A DNA stretch of 64,000 nucleotides from PFJX01 sp963713085 (GCA_963713085.1 CAVQKQ010000013.1:124001-188000), one strand, 5' to 3'. Numbered from the stretch's first letter, positions 17,289-26,862 are shown. Numbers and translations: made by a program. The notes: generated by a model not told the origin, from the sequence alone.

Positions 17289-18740
17289 CTATTCCGCCAT
17301 GCAGACGTACTTGCTCTCCAGATAGGCCTCAATGCCTTCCTCGCCGCCTTCGCGCCCCAGGCCGGATTGCTTGACGCCGCCGAAGGGGGCCACCTCGGTG
17401 GAGATCACCCCGGCATTGACCCCCACCATGCCGTATTCCAGGGCCTCGGATACGCGCCAGATGCGCGCCATGTCGCGGGCGTAGAAGTAGGCGGCCAGGC
17501 CGTACTCCGTGTCGTTGGCCAGCCTGATCGCCTCGGCCTCGTCGGCGAAGCGCAGCACCGGCGCCACGGGACCGAAGGTCTCCTCCCGGCATACCCGCAT
17601 GTCCGGGGTCACATCCGCCAGCACCGTGGGCTCGAAGAAGCCGCCCCCCAGGGCGTGGCGCCGGCCGCCGCAGAGCACCCGGGCACCCTGTCCCACCGCG
17701 TCGCGGATGTGTCCTTCCACCTTCTCGACCGCCGCCGCGTTCACCAGGGGGCCCTGGGTCACGCCCGCCTCCAGGCCGTTGCCCACCTTCAGGTCTGAAA
17801 CCGCCTCGGCCAGGCGGGTGACGAATGCCTCGTAGATGCCATCCTGGACCAGGAGGCGGTCGGCGCATACGCAGGTCTGCCCGGCATTGCGGTACTTGGA
17901 GGCCAGCGCCCCCGCGAGGGCCGCGTCAAGATCGGCGTCGTCGAAGACGATGAAGGGGGCGTTGCCGCCCAGTTCCAGGGACACGCTTTTCAAGGTACCG
18001 GCGCAAGCGGCCATGAGGCCCTTGCCGGTCTCGGCGGAACCGGTGAAGGACAGCTTGCGCACCAGGGGGTTTTCCACCAATTCGGCGCCGATGGCGGCGG
18101 CGGAGCCTGTCACCACGTTGACCACCCCGGGGGGAAAGCCCGCCTCCTCCGCCAGCACCGCCAGGGCCAGGGCGGTGAACGGCGTCTTCGAGGCCGGCTT
18201 GGCCACCACCGTGCAGCCGGCCGCCAGGGCCGCACCGGCCTTGCGGGTGAGCATGGCGGCGGGGAAATTCCAGGGCGTGATCAGGGCGGCCACACCGATG
18301 GGCTGCTTCAGGGTCAGCACCCGCCGGCCCGGCCAGGGAGAAGGGATGAGCCGCCCGTAGATCCGCTTGGCCTCCTCCGCGAACCAATCGAGGAAACCCG
18401 CCGCGTACCCCACCTCGCCCCGGGCCTCGGCCAGGGGCTTGCCCTGCTCCAGGGTAATGATCCGGGCCAGGTCGTCGGCATGATCCAACATCATGTCGTG
18501 CCAGCGCCGCAGCAGGGCGGCCCGGTCCTTGGCCAGCAATGCCCGCCAAGCCGGCAGCGTGTCCTGTGCGGCGGCGATGGCGCGGGCGGTTTCCGCGCGG
18601 CCCAGGTCGGGTACCCGACCCAGCATCTCGCCGCTGGCGGGATTGACCACCGCCAGGGTGGCGCCGCTGTCCGCGTCCACCCAGCTGCCGTTGCTGTGTG
18701 CCTGCTGGCGGAAGAGCCGGGGATTCTGCAAGCCGTTCAT
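17289..18740 (-). CDS. gabD: NAD(P)-dependent succinate-semialdehyde dehydrogenase
   Basis: A 483-residue aldehyde dehydrogenase of the GabD group. The start at 18740 follows AGGAGA; the frame is open 75 bases further but unsupported. Motifs: TPWNFPAAMLTRK (cofactor binding), VSLELGGNAPF (general-base glutamate) and NAGQTCVCADR (nucleophilic cysteine). It oxidises succinate semialdehyde to succinate. No gabT is adjacent, so the source of substrate is unclear; other short-chain aldehydes are possible. Confidence 0.9.
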   Translation of the reverse strand: MNGLQNPRLFRQQAHSNGSWVDADSGATLAVVNPASGEMLGRVPDLGRAETARAIAAAQDTLPAWRALLAKDRAALLRRWHDMMLDHADDLARIITLEQGKPLAEARGEVGYAAGFLDWFAEEAKRIYGRLIPSPWPGRRVLTLKQPIGVAALITPWNFPAAMLTRKAGAALAAGCTVVAKPASKTPFTALALAVLAEEAGFPPGVVNVVTGSAAAIGAELVENPLVRKLSFTGSAETGKGLMAACAGTLKSVSLELGGNAPFIVFDDADLDAALAGALASKYRNAGQTCVCADRLLVQDGIYEAFVTRLAEAVSDLKVGNGLEAGVTQGPLVNAAAVEKVEGHIRDAVGQGARVLCGGRRHALGGGFFEPTVLADVTPDMRVCREETFGPVAPVLRFADEAEAIRLANDTEYGLAAYFYARDMARIWRVSEALEYGMVGVNAGVISTEVAPFGGVKQSGLGREGGEEGIEAYLESKYVCMAE

Positions 18741-18950
18741 GGCCGTCTCCTGTTTCAATGCCTGTTCGTACTCCCTGTAACGGCAAATGCATCGACCTTG
18801 CCGCCCCAGTTGCACCGACGATCACCCGCGGGATGGGCGCGCTGTTACCCGTCCGGATGGACCGGGCTGGCGGCCGACTGCGATTGAGGCCGAGACCGGA
18901 ACGGCCGAAGACCGTTACCATTGGCCCCGAGCCATTATCGTGGAGCGTAC

Positions 18951-19205
18951 GTGAAGACCAAAACATTGTTAGCGATCGGCCTGCTGCTGGCCCTGATCGG
19001 TTGCGGCAAACTGACCCTGGAGAACTACTCCAAGATCACCGTCGGCATGCATTACGACCAGGTGGTCCAGCTGATCGGCAAGCCCAAAGCCTGCGACGAC
19101 ATCATCGGCATACGCAAGTGCAGCTGGCGCGATGGGTCGCGATCGATCAAGGTGAGTTTTGCCGCAGATCAGGTGGTTTTGTATTCCGCCAGCAATCTCA
19201 AGTAA
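18951..19205 (+). CDS. small outer-membrane-type lipoprotein (DUF3862/SmpA-like)
   Basis: An 84-residue protein starting at the GTG at 18951, where GGAG lies upstream and the product begins directly with a lipoprotein signal (KTKTLLAIGLLLALIGC, lipobox LIGC). The mature domain contains ITVGMHYDQVVQLIGKP, the SmpA/OmlA-like motif shared by BamE and DUF3862 proteins. Function unknown; envelope-associated. Confidence 0.75.
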   Translation: MKTKTLLAIGLLLALIGCGKLTLENYSKITVGMHYDQVVQLIGKPKACDDIIGIRKCSWRDGSRSIKVSFAADQVVLYSASNLK

Positions 19206-19297
19206 ACAGATGTGATAATGCTGGTTCGGTCGGACTGGTTGCAGTCCGATAGGTTCTTTTCATTCGTTTTCCTCATTCGACACCAGGAACGCCATAC

Positions 19298-19681
19298 ATG
19301 AAATCCATTCTTGCCCTTCTCGCCCTGACCTGTTCTTCCCTGGCATTCGCCGCCGATTCCGCCCCGGCCAAGAATCCCCACCCCGGCATGATGCTGCCGG
19401 CCGGTCCCCACTCGGGCATGCCGATGGGCGCCGCCCAGATGGCCTTGAACCAGCAGGGCACGGTGCTGAGCACCATCAATGTGCCCACGTATACCTACAT
19501 CGAGGTGCGCCAGGGCAAGAACTCCCGCTGGCTGGCCGCCACCACCGTGGCGCTGAAAAAGGGCGACGCCATCCGTTTCGACGACGGCATGATGATGACC
19601 AATTTCTACAGCAAGACCCTGAAACGCACCTTCCCCAGCATCGCCTTCGTCAGCAAGGTCGAGGTCGTCAAGGCCAAATAA
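19298..19681 (+). CDS. small periplasmic protein, OB-fold/NrfJ-like
   Basis: A 127-residue protein with a cleavable signal peptide (through AFA, residue 18), a His/Met/Pro-rich linker (NPHPGMMLPAGPHSGMPMG) and a domain with TYTYIEVRQGKNSRWLA and LKKGDAIRFDDG. That pattern resembles the small exported OB-fold-like proteins found beside multiheme cytochrome genes. The Met/His linker could bind copper. Assignment is tentative. Confidence 0.65.
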   Translation: MKSILALLALTCSSLAFAADSAPAKNPHPGMMLPAGPHSGMPMGAAQMALNQQGTVLSTINVPTYTYIEVRQGKNSRWLAATTVALKKGDAIRFDDGMMMTNFYSKTLKRTFPSIAFVSKVEVVKAK

Positions 19682-20052
19682 TCCGGGTCGCATGCGGGTT
19701 CGCGCTTCTGGAAATCGGCAGGTGGCCTGGAGCGGCCAACACCTCGACCTTGCCTTGATCGCACCCTCGTTTACCCTTGCCATCATGCACCGCACCGAAC
19801 CCGCTTGCCTCGGAGCGATCCACCGGAGGCGGATGACGAGCGGCTGTAACACGGGCCATGGCAAGATTTGGGGCATCTCTGTTCAACCCTGGTGCAAGGA
19901 GTTGCTTTTCGTATGTACGCCTCGATGCCTGCTGCCACCCTCAAATCCCGTTTTTTCAGGCCATCCGGCAAACACTTACACCAAAACGCCCCTTGAAAAG
20001 CACTGGCCCGTTTCGTGCTAGGCAACATGACACTAACCACGGAGACGCTCAG
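19682..20052. other. intergenic region upstream of the Mrp/NuoD-type operon
   Basis: No gene supported over 371 bases; a 109-codon open frame at 19692-20021 has no ribosome site or family match. The promoter of the long operon starting at 20053 should lie here. A weak candidate -35 (TTGAAA, 19993-19998) lacks a good -10 partner. Confidence 0.4.
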
Positions 20053-20577
20053 TTGACCCCCAGTTCGGCTTCATCATCAGCGCCCCCGAGTGCCTACCTG
20101 GTGGGCTTCGCCGCCTGCCTGCTGACCTGGATCCTGCTCACCGGCACCCTGGCCTTGCCAGAGCTGGTCGCGGGCATCCTTGTGGCGCTGGTGGCGGTGC
20201 TGGCCTCCGGCGACCGCCTGGCCCTGCTGGCGGGGGTACGGCTGAGCCCCATGGCACCCTTCCACCTTGTGCATTACCTGGGTTATTTCCTGGTCCAGCT
20301 CGCCCTGTCCAATCTGGACGTGGCCCGGCGTGTGCTCTCGCCCGGCCTGCCGCTGAACCCGGGCCTGGTGGAGGTCCACACCGGACTCACATCCGAGCTG
20401 GGCCGCATGCTGCTAGCCAACAGCATCACCCTGACGCCGGGCACCCTGACTGTGGACGTGGTCGAGGACCGCCTGCTGATCCACTGGATCGACTGCTCGC
20501 CGGGCGGTGACACCGAGGCCGCCACCCGTGTTATCGCCGCGGGCTTCGAACACCGCATCCGGGGCTTCCTGGCATGA
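20053..20577 (+). CDS. mrpE: MrpE-like subunit of Mrp-type antiporter module
   Basis: A 174-residue membrane protein. The start is taken as TTG at 20053, ten or so bases after GGAGAC; upstream in-frame codons lack support. Two N-terminal transmembrane helices, then the MrpE cytoplasmic part with LANSITLTPGTLTVDV, the family signature. It is the first gene of the 14-gene operon to 31753 and corresponds to MbhA/MbxA in archaeal complexes. It overlaps the next gene by four bases. Confidence 0.9.
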   Translation: MTPSSASSSAPPSAYLVGFAACLLTWILLTGTLALPELVAGILVALVAVLASGDRLALLAGVRLSPMAPFHLVHYLGYFLVQLALSNLDVARRVLSPGLPLNPGLVEVHTGLTSELGRMLLANSITLTPGTLTVDVVEDRLLIHWIDCSPGGDTEAATRVIAAGFEHRIRGFLA

Positions 20578-20849
20578 CCGCGCCTGAACCGAATCTTCTG
20601 GAATGGCTGGCTCTGATCCTGATGGGTCTTGCATTGATCCTGGCCTTCCTGCGCCTGGCCCTGGGGCCGGCCACGCCGGACCGCCTGGTGGCCGCCGACA
20701 CCCTGGGGGTGGTGGCCACCTCGGGCCTCGTCTTCATCGCCTGGCTGCTGGGCAGCGCCCTGTACCTTGATGTGGCTTTGGTCTACGGCGTGCTGGCCTT
20801 CGTCGGCGTGGTGGCCCTGGCCCGGGCCATCGAGGGGGCACGCCCATGA
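20574..20849 (+). CDS. mrpF: MrpF-like subunit
   Basis: A 91-residue protein with three transmembrane helices and the MrpF signature RLALGPATPDRLVAADTLG. It corresponds to MbhB in membrane-bound hydrogenases and to MrpF in Na+/H+ antiporters, where it helps form the ion-translocation core. Start and stop both overlap the neighbours (ATGA), so expression is coupled to mrpE and mrpG. Confidence 0.9.
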   Translation: MTAPEPNLLEWLALILMGLALILAFLRLALGPATPDRLVAADTLGVVATSGLVFIAWLLGSALYLDVALVYGVLAFVGVVALARAIEGARP

Positions 20850-21151
20850 GATTGCTGGCCGATCTCTTCCTCCTGGCCGGCGCCGGCTTCTGCCTGCTGG
20901 CGGCCGTCGGGCTGCTGCGCATGCCCGACGTCTACAACCGCATCCAGGCCGCCACCAAGGCGTCCACCCTGGGCGCGGTGTTCGTCCTCGCCGGCATCGG
21001 CTTCCTGGAGCCGGGCTGGTGGCCCAAGCTGGTGGCCATCATCGGCTTCATCCTGTTCACCAGTCCGGTAGGCTCCTCCACCCTGGCCCGTGCCTTCCAC
21101 CGCGCCGGGGTGCGCATCTGGCGGCCCGGCCAATCCGGAGAAGACGCATGA
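20846..21151 (+). CDS. mrpG: MrpG-like subunit
   Basis: A 101-residue three-helix protein with the MrpG signature LLRMPDVYNRIQAATKASTLG. It corresponds to MbhC. Overlaps the previous gene by four bases and the next by four. Confidence 0.9.
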   Translation: MRLLADLFLLAGAGFCLLAAVGLLRMPDVYNRIQAATKASTLGAVFVLAGIGFLEPGWWPKLVAIIGFILFTSPVGSSTLARAFHRAGVRIWRPGQSGEDA

Positions 21152-21414
21152 TGACCTGGATCCTCCTGTTGCTGGTAGCCCTGATGCTGGGCGCCGCCGT
21201 GCTGGTATTGCTGCTGGACAACTTGATGGCCGCCGTGGCCGCCGCATCGGCGGTGTCCCTGCTGCTCTCGCTGCTGTTCGCCCTGCTGGCCGCGCCCGAC
21301 GTGGCCCTGACCGAGGCGGCGGTGGGCGCGGGCCTGTCCGGCGCCGTGCTGGCCCTGGGGCTGCGCCGGCTGGGCCTTGGCGGGCTGGGCAAGGGAGTTG
21401 ACCGGAATGCATAA
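21148..21414 (+). CDS. MbhD-like (DUF4040) membrane subunit
   Basis: An 88-residue, two- to three-helix protein. LLDNLMAAVAAASAVSLLLSLLF and APDVALTEAAVGAGLSGAVL match the MbhD/DUF4040 domain, which in classical Mrp systems is the C-terminal part of MrpA. Here it is a separate gene, as in archaeal Mbh and Mbx. Start ATG 21148 has GGAG upstream and overlaps mrpG's stop. Confidence 0.85.
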   Translation: MMTWILLLLVALMLGAAVLVLLLDNLMAAVAAASAVSLLLSLLFALLAAPDVALTEAAVGAGLSGAVLALGLRRLGLGGLGKGVDRNA

Positions 21415-22072
21415 ATTCGCCTCCCTCCTGTTCGCCGTGGGCCTTGGCGTCCTGCTCCTGGGCCTGGCCGCCCAGCTACCCCTGGGCAACACCCCCATGG
21501 ACATCGGCCGGGACATCCTGGCCAGGGCCCCCGCCGAGTTGGGCGCCGCCAACATCGTCACCTCGGTGGTCCTGGCCTATCGCGGCATCGATACCCTGGG
21601 CGAGTTGTCCATCCTGTTCGCCGCCGCCATGTCCATGGGGCTGGTGATGGGTCGCGCCACCGCCAAGCCCGGCCCCGAGGCCGGCTTCATCCTGCGCGTC
21701 GGCTCCGACCTGCTGTTCCCCTTGCTGCTCACGGTGGGCTTCTACATCGTGCTGCACGGCCACCTCACCCCCGGGGGCGGCTTCCAGGGCGGGGTGGTGC
21801 TGGCCGCCGCCTTCTTCGCCTCCTTCCTGGCCCGTCCTGGCAGACAGCCCAGCCACGCTGCCATCAGCCTGGTGGAGGGCCTGGCCGGCACCGCCTTCAT
21901 CGGTATTGGCCTGGCCGCCCTGGCCGGCGGCGGCGCCTTCCTGCAGCCCCTGCTGGACAAGGGCGTGCTGGGGCAACTGGTGTCCGCCGGCAGCCTGCCC
22001 CTCCTCTACCTGGCGGTGGGGCTGAAGGTGGGCGCGGAACTGTCCGGCCTGCTGGCCCAGTTGGCGGAATGA
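21407..22072 (+). CDS. mrpB: MrpB-like subunit (MbhE/MbhF-like)
   Basis: A 221-residue membrane protein. The N-terminal part (GNTPMDIGRDILARAPAELG, then NIVTSVVLAYRGIDTLGE) resembles MbhE, followed by an MnhB domain with HGHLTPGGGFQGGVVLAAA, the MrpB signature. MbhE and MbhF are separate in archaea, so this looks like their fusion. Start 21407 has GGGAG upstream and overlaps the preceding gene by eight bases. Confidence 0.85.
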   Translation: MHKFASLLFAVGLGVLLLGLAAQLPLGNTPMDIGRDILARAPAELGAANIVTSVVLAYRGIDTLGELSILFAAAMSMGLVMGRATAKPGPEAGFILRVGSDLLFPLLLTVGFYIVLHGHLTPGGGFQGGVVLAAAFFASFLARPGRQPSHAAISLVEGLAGTAFIGIGLAALAGGGAFLQPLLDKGVLGQLVSAGSLPLLYLAVGLKVGAELSGLLAQLAE

Positions 22073-22115
22073 TGCGAGCGCGAATCGAACCGACCATGAA
22101 CAAGAGCAAAGCCGG

Positions 22116-22583
22116 ATGATGCCTCCCGACCCCATAATCATCCTGGCCGCCGGCGCCATCGGCCTGATCGCCATCGGCGCCGCCGGCCTGGCCCTGAGCC
22201 GGCATCTGCTGCGCCTGGTCCTGGCCCTCGGCGTGGCCGAGGCGGGGGCCAACCTGCTGCTGGTCCTGGCCGGCTACCGCTGGGGCGCGGTGGCCCCGAT
22301 ACTGGCCGGGCAACCCTCCAACGTGCCCATGGTGGACCCGGTGCCCCAGGCCCTGGTGCTCACCGCCATCGTCATCGGCGTGGGGGTCCAGGCCCTGGCG
22401 GTGGCCCTGCTGATCCGGGTCAAGACCGCCTACGGCACCCTGGACCTGGAGGAACTCCGGACCCTCATGGAACGTGACATCTGCCGGGAGGCGGGCATCG
22501 CGCCGCCGGAGAGCGAACACACCCCCGTCGCCCCATCTCTGCCCGTGGCCACGGCGTTGAACGCCATCGAGGAGCACCCATGA
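22116..22583 (+). CDS. mrpC: MrpC/NuoK-like subunit
   Basis: A 155-residue protein with three transmembrane helices matching NuoK/MrpC/MbhG: LGVAEAGANLLLV contains the conserved membrane glutamate, and DPVPQALVLTAIVIG is the MrpC signature. The C-terminal 45 residues are a soluble acidic extension. It lies 43 bases after mrpB and overlaps the following gene by four bases. Confidence 0.88.
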   Translation: MMPPDPIIILAAGAIGLIAIGAAGLALSRHLLRLVLALGVAEAGANLLLVLAGYRWGAVAPILAGQPSNVPMVDPVPQALVLTAIVIGVGVQALAVALLIRVKTAYGTLDLEELRTLMERDICREAGIAPPESEHTPVAPSLPVATALNAIEEHP

Positions 22584-24040
22584 ACGGCCTGGCCCTTCCC
22601 GTCGTGATCCCCCTCGCCGCGGCCTTCCTGCTGCAGCCGGTGGCCCGCCTCTCAGGCGTCCTGGCCCGCTGGACCGGCCCGGCGGTAATGATCTTTTGCG
22701 CCGGCCTGCTGGCCTATTTCGCCCAATTGGCCGGCGGCCAGCCGGTCACCGCCGCCATCGGCAACTTCGCCCCGCCGGTGGGTATCGTGTTCTACGCCGA
22801 TACCCTGGCCTTGCTCCTGGCCATTGCAGTACCCGTCTCCGCCCTACTGCTCTGGCCTCGCGACGCCCTGGGCGGGAATGCGGATGAGCTTGGTCTGCGC
22901 AAGAGCGCCCTGATGCTGCTGCTGGTAGGTTCCGGCACCGGCATGGCCCTGTCCGGGGACCTGTTCAACCTGTACGTTTTCTATGAACTGGTGACCGTGG
23001 CCTCTTTCGGTCTGGTGGCGTCCGACGCCACCGGCCGGGCCTACGTGGCCAGCGTGCGCTACCTGTTGGTCAGCGGCTTCGGCTCCCTCGTCGCCCTGGC
23101 GGGCATCGCTCTGATCTACGCCCAGACCGGCAGCCTTAACCTGGCCCAGCTGGCCGAAATGGCCCCCGAGCGCCTGGCCGGTCCCCTGGGTCTGGCGTCC
23201 TTCGCCTGCCTGCTGATCGGCTTCGGGGTCAAGGCCGAGCTGTTCCCGGTGAACACCTGGGTGCCCGAGGTCTACGCCACCGCGCCCAAGCCCGTGTCGG
23301 CCCTGCTGGCGGGGGTGGTGTCCAAGCTGGCACTGCTGGTGGTGCTGCGCCTCACGGTGCTGGTGTTCGATACCCCCGAGGCCCGGCATCTGCTTCTGGT
23401 TCTGGGCCTGATCGGCCTGTTGAGCGGCGAACTGGCGGCCTGGCGGGCGCGGGACCTGCCCCGCCTGCTGGCCTTTTCCTCTGTCGGCCAGCTGGGCCTG
23501 CTGTTCGTGGCCCTGTCCCTGCCCGGCGAGGCGGGCCTGGTGGCCACCCTGGCAGTGGCCCTGCATCACCTGCTGCTGAAGCCCGCCCTGTTTCTGCTGG
23601 CGGAACGCTGGAGCGGCGGCCTGCAAGACTTGGCCGGCGCGGGACGCGCCAGCCCCCTGGCCGGCGCCCTGTTCGTGCTGTTCGCCCTGTCCCTGGTGGG
23701 GGTGCCGCCCCTGCCCGGCTTCTGGGCCAAGCTGCTGGTGCTGCTGGGCCTGGTCCAGGCGGCCGGCCCCCTGGACCTGCTCGCCCTGGCCGGCGTGCTG
23801 GCGATCACCGTGGTGGAGGCCCATTACCTGTTCCGCCTGGTGGGCCTGCTCTATACCCGCGGCGACCAGCCGCCCGAGCCGCATCGTGCCGTGGACCTGG
23901 GGGTTGCCGGCCTGTTGGGCGCCGCCCTGCTGGCCGCCACCCTGCTGCTGCCCGCCATATCCGACGGCCTGGCCCACATGGCCCACCAGGTGGCGGACGT
24001 GGCGTCCTATCGCGCACTGGTGCTGGGAGCCGGCTCATGA
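22580..24040 (+). CDS. mrpD: MrpD-like antiporter subunit (NuoN/NuoM family)
   Basis: A 486-residue protein with about 14 transmembrane helices. The Proton_antipo_M family residues are visible: YVFYELVTVASFGLV with the key glutamate, GFGVKAELFPVNTWVPEVY with the key lysine, and HHLLLKPALFLLAE with the central His/Lys. It corresponds to MbhH. It overlaps the next antiporter-like gene by four bases. Confidence 0.9.
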   Translation: MNGLALPVVIPLAAAFLLQPVARLSGVLARWTGPAVMIFCAGLLAYFAQLAGGQPVTAAIGNFAPPVGIVFYADTLALLLAIAVPVSALLLWPRDALGGNADELGLRKSALMLLLVGSGTGMALSGDLFNLYVFYELVTVASFGLVASDATGRAYVASVRYLLVSGFGSLVALAGIALIYAQTGSLNLAQLAEMAPERLAGPLGLASFACLLIGFGVKAELFPVNTWVPEVYATAPKPVSALLAGVVSKLALLVVLRLTVLVFDTPEARHLLLVLGLIGLLSGELAAWRARDLPRLLAFSSVGQLGLLFVALSLPGEAGLVATLAVALHHLLLKPALFLLAERWSGGLQDLAGAGRASPLAGALFVLFALSLVGVPPLPGFWAKLLVLLGLVQAAGPLDLLALAGVLAITVVEAHYLFRLVGLLYTRGDQPPEPHRAVDLGVAGLLGAALLAATLLLPAISDGLAHMAHQVADVASYRALVLGAGS

Positions 24041-25896
24041 CCCCGCTCGACATGCTGTTCCTGGCTTCCGCCCTGACCCTGGCCGCCATGCTGGTCCTCG
24101 GCGGACTTCGCTTCGCGGGCGTTCTGGCCACGGTACTGTATGCCATCCAGTTGGTCCTCCTGGTGGCCATGGGGCAGGAGGCCGCTTCGGGCTTCACCCT
24201 CTCCGCCCTGGGCTTCGAGCTGACTTGGCGCTACGACGCACTGTCCTGGCTGTTCGCCGTGGTCACACTGGGCGCGGCCTTCTTCGCCAGCTGGTACGGG
24301 GCCGGCGAGTGGCTGCGGGCGTATTCCGGCAATCGGCGCCTGTTCCATTCCGCGCTGGCGGCCAACGTGCTGGCCATACTCCTGCTGTTGGGTAGCGGCG
24401 ACCTGCTGACCCTGTTCGTGGGTTGGGAAGCCACCTCCTGGGCGGGCTTCCTGCTCATGGCCCTGGGCGGCGGCCAGGCCAGGGAAGCGGCCCTGAAATA
24501 CCTGGTCTACGCCATGGGCGGGGCCATGGCCCTGCTGGGCGCCCTGGTCCTGCTGTTCCAGGTAGGCGGCTCTTTCAGCTTCGATGCCGCGGCAGCCAGC
24601 TTGGCGGACCTGGATACCGGTCCCCTGTGGGCCCTGGTCCTGCTCTTCACCGTGGGTTTCGGCGCCAAGCTGGCCCTGCTGCCCTTGCATCTGTGGCAGG
24701 CGGCGGCCTATTCCGAGACTCCGGCCCCGGGCGCCATCTTCCTGGGCAGCATCGTCGGGCGCATGGGCCTATTCGCCCTGGCGGTTGTTCTGGTGCGGCT
24801 TATTGGCGTTCCCGACCTCCAGGCCCTGAAGGTGCCCTTCACCTTCCTGAGCACCCAGTTGAGCGCCCAGGACCTTCTGGCCTGGGTGGCGGCGCTGACC
24901 ATCATCCTGCCCACCTACACGGCCCTGAAGCAGAATGACGCCCGCTACCTGCTGGCCTGGCACGGCATCGGTCAGGGAGGCTACATGCTCCTGGGCCTGG
25001 TGCTGGGCACGGCCCTGGGTTCCGCCGGAGGCCTGCTGCACATGATCAACTACGCCGCTACCCAGGCCACCCTGTTGATGGCGGTGTTCGCCGTGCGCCA
25101 CCGCATCGGTCACACCGACCTCAACCGCCTGGGCGGCCTGGTGGCGCGCATGCCGTTGACCTTCCTGGGCCTGCTCATGGGCATCATCAGTCTGGCCGGC
25201 CTGCCGCCCATGAGCGGCTTCGTCTCCAAATGGATGGTGTACACGGCCCTGATCCAGGACGGACGGCCCCTGCTGTTCGTGGCCAGCGTCATCGGCACCC
25301 TGGGCACCATCCTGTCCGTATACAAGTTGATCCACAACATCTTCCTGGGCCAGTTGCGGGTGGAACACGGGCGGATCGACGAGGCGCCCCTGTCCATGCT
25401 GATCCCCATGCTGGCCTGCGCCACCTTCGCCTTCGTCACCGGCACGGCGCCTGGTCTGGTGCTGGGCTGGGTGACGGCGGCCCAGGGTGCCCTGGGACTG
25501 CCGGTGCTGGACTACACCCTGGGCGGCGTGGCGTCCGCCAGTGCCAACCTGGACATGCTCTGGGTGGTGGGCGTGCTGTTCGCCGGCTTCGGTGTGGGCG
25601 CCGTGCTGTTCTACGGCTTCGGCGGCAAGACCCAGCGCATCCACCAGTTGGACAACTATGCCGGCGGCCACTTCCTCACCGCCGATATGCGCTACCACTA
25701 CAGCGACAACTTCTACGCCGGCCTGATGCACCTGATCGGCGGCTGGTACCGGGGCAGTTTCAAATGGCTGGAAGGCGCCATCGGGTCGGGCGTGGACCTG
25801 GCCGCCGCCGCGGCAGGCAACTGGTACCGGACGGTGAATCCGGGCTTTTATCTGCTGGCGGGCACGACGCTGCTGCTGGCCTGGGTGGTGCTATGA
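24037..25896 (+). CDS. second antiporter-like subunit (NuoL/MrpD family)
   Basis: A 619-residue polytopic protein of the NuoL/MrpA/MrpD family: FVGWEATSWAGFLLMALGG, VGFGAKLALLPLHLWQ, and GLPPMSGFVSKWMVY. About 150 residues follow the core, with HQLDNYAGGHFLTADMRYHYSD and further helices, as in hydrogenase-4-type and NuoL-type subunits with C-terminal extension. Two antiporter-like subunits in tandem recall Mbx/Mbs, which have H and H' copies, rather than Mbh with one. This would add a proton or sodium path. Confidence 0.88.
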   Translation: MTPLDMLFLASALTLAAMLVLGGLRFAGVLATVLYAIQLVLLVAMGQEAASGFTLSALGFELTWRYDALSWLFAVVTLGAAFFASWYGAGEWLRAYSGNRRLFHSALAANVLAILLLLGSGDLLTLFVGWEATSWAGFLLMALGGGQAREAALKYLVYAMGGAMALLGALVLLFQVGGSFSFDAAAASLADLDTGPLWALVLLFTVGFGAKLALLPLHLWQAAAYSETPAPGAIFLGSIVGRMGLFALAVVLVRLIGVPDLQALKVPFTFLSTQLSAQDLLAWVAALTIILPTYTALKQNDARYLLAWHGIGQGGYMLLGLVLGTALGSAGGLLHMINYAATQATLLMAVFAVRHRIGHTDLNRLGGLVARMPLTFLGLLMGIISLAGLPPMSGFVSKWMVYTALIQDGRPLLFVASVIGTLGTILSVYKLIHNIFLGQLRVEHGRIDEAPLSMLIPMLACATFAFVTGTAPGLVLGWVTAAQGALGLPVLDYTLGGVASASANLDMLWVVGVLFAGFGVGAVLFYGFGGKTQRIHQLDNYAGGHFLTADMRYHYSDNFYAGLMHLIGGWYRGSFKWLEGAIGSGVDLAAAAAGNWYRTVNPGFYLLAGTTLLLAWVVL

Positions 25897-26792
25897 GCAT
25901 GGTCGGACTGATCCTCGAACTGCTGGTGATGCCCCTGGCCGCCTTCGTCATCGGCCTGGGCATGGTGCTGATGATGAGAAAGATCGCCGCCCGCCTGCAA
26001 CGCCGCGTGGGCCCGCCCTTCTTCCAGCCCCTGTACGACATCGTCAAGCTCTACGCCAAGCACACCCAGACCTCCCACGGCCTGATCCACGACATCGGCA
26101 TCGTCATGGCGGTGGGCGGATACGTGGCGGCGGAAACCCTGCTGCCCATGCCGGGCATGAACGGCATCGCCGAGAAGGGCGGGCTGATCACCCTGATGTA
26201 CCTGATGATGGTGCCGTCCCTGGGCATGGCCCTGGGGGTGGGCCAGTGCGCCAACCCCAACGGCTCCATCGGCATCGGCCGGGCCCTGACCGCCATGTTG
26301 GCCTACGACGTGCCCTTTGTCATCGTCGTGTTCGGCGTTGCCTTCCATTTCGGCGGCACCAACCTGGTGTCCATCATCGCAAGCCAGCAGGCCGCCGGTC
26401 CGGCCGGCTGGGGCGCGGCCCAGATGCCGCTGCTGGCCATCGCCGGGCTGTTCACCCTGCACGGCATGCTGGGCAAGCAGCCGTTCGAGATCTACATCGC
26501 CCCCGCCGAGATCGCCACCGGCCCCATGGTGGAAATGAGCGGCAAGCACATGGGCGGCCTGTTCGTCATGCAGTGCTTCCAGCTCTATACCGCCTCGGCC
26601 CTGTACGTGACCCTGTTCCTGGGGGGCGGCGAGAACTGGTTGAGCTTCATCGCCAAGTGCTTCGCCGTGCTGGCGGTGCCGGTGAGCCTGGCCTACCTGT
26701 TCCCGCGCTACCGCACCGAGGACCTGGTGCGGCTGATGTGGAAATGGCCGGTGCTGATCGGATTAATTGGCCTGGCCTTCGTGATGCGCTGA
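25893..26792 (+). CDS. NuoH/EchB/MbhM-like membrane anchor subunit
   Basis: A 299-residue eight-helix protein of the complex I subunit 1 family: RLQRRVGPPFFQPLYDIVKL on the first loop is the family signature, with MSGKHMGGLF near the quinone or redox-arm interface. It links the hydrophilic redox module to the antiporter module. The start ATG 25893 overlaps the preceding stop. Confidence 0.88.
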   Translation: MSMVGLILELLVMPLAAFVIGLGMVLMMRKIAARLQRRVGPPFFQPLYDIVKLYAKHTQTSHGLIHDIGIVMAVGGYVAAETLLPMPGMNGIAEKGGLITLMYLMMVPSLGMALGVGQCANPNGSIGIGRALTAMLAYDVPFVIVVFGVAFHFGGTNLVSIIASQQAAGPAGWGAAQMPLLAIAGLFTLHGMLGKQPFEIYIAPAEIATGPMVEMSGKHMGGLFVMQCFQLYTASALYVTLFLGGGENWLSFIAKCFAVLAVPVSLAYLFPRYRTEDLVRLMWKWPVLIGLIGLAFVMR

Positions 26793-26843
26793 ACGCTTAT
26801 GAATAAACCTGCTGCGCGTCCGCCTTCCGCTCCTGCGATGCTC

Positions 26844-26862
26844 GCCGTACAACTCGTACGGC
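26844..26862. repeat. short palindrome in the 143-base gap between the NuoH- and NuoB-like genes
   Basis: GCCGTAC-aactc-GTACGGC forms a perfect 7-bp hairpin in the only sizeable gap (26793-26935) of the operon. The surrounding sequence (GCTGCGCTTCTCGAAACGAC) resembles the REP-like intergenic elements common in this class. It may trim or stabilise the mRNA between the membrane and redox halves. Confidence 0.45.
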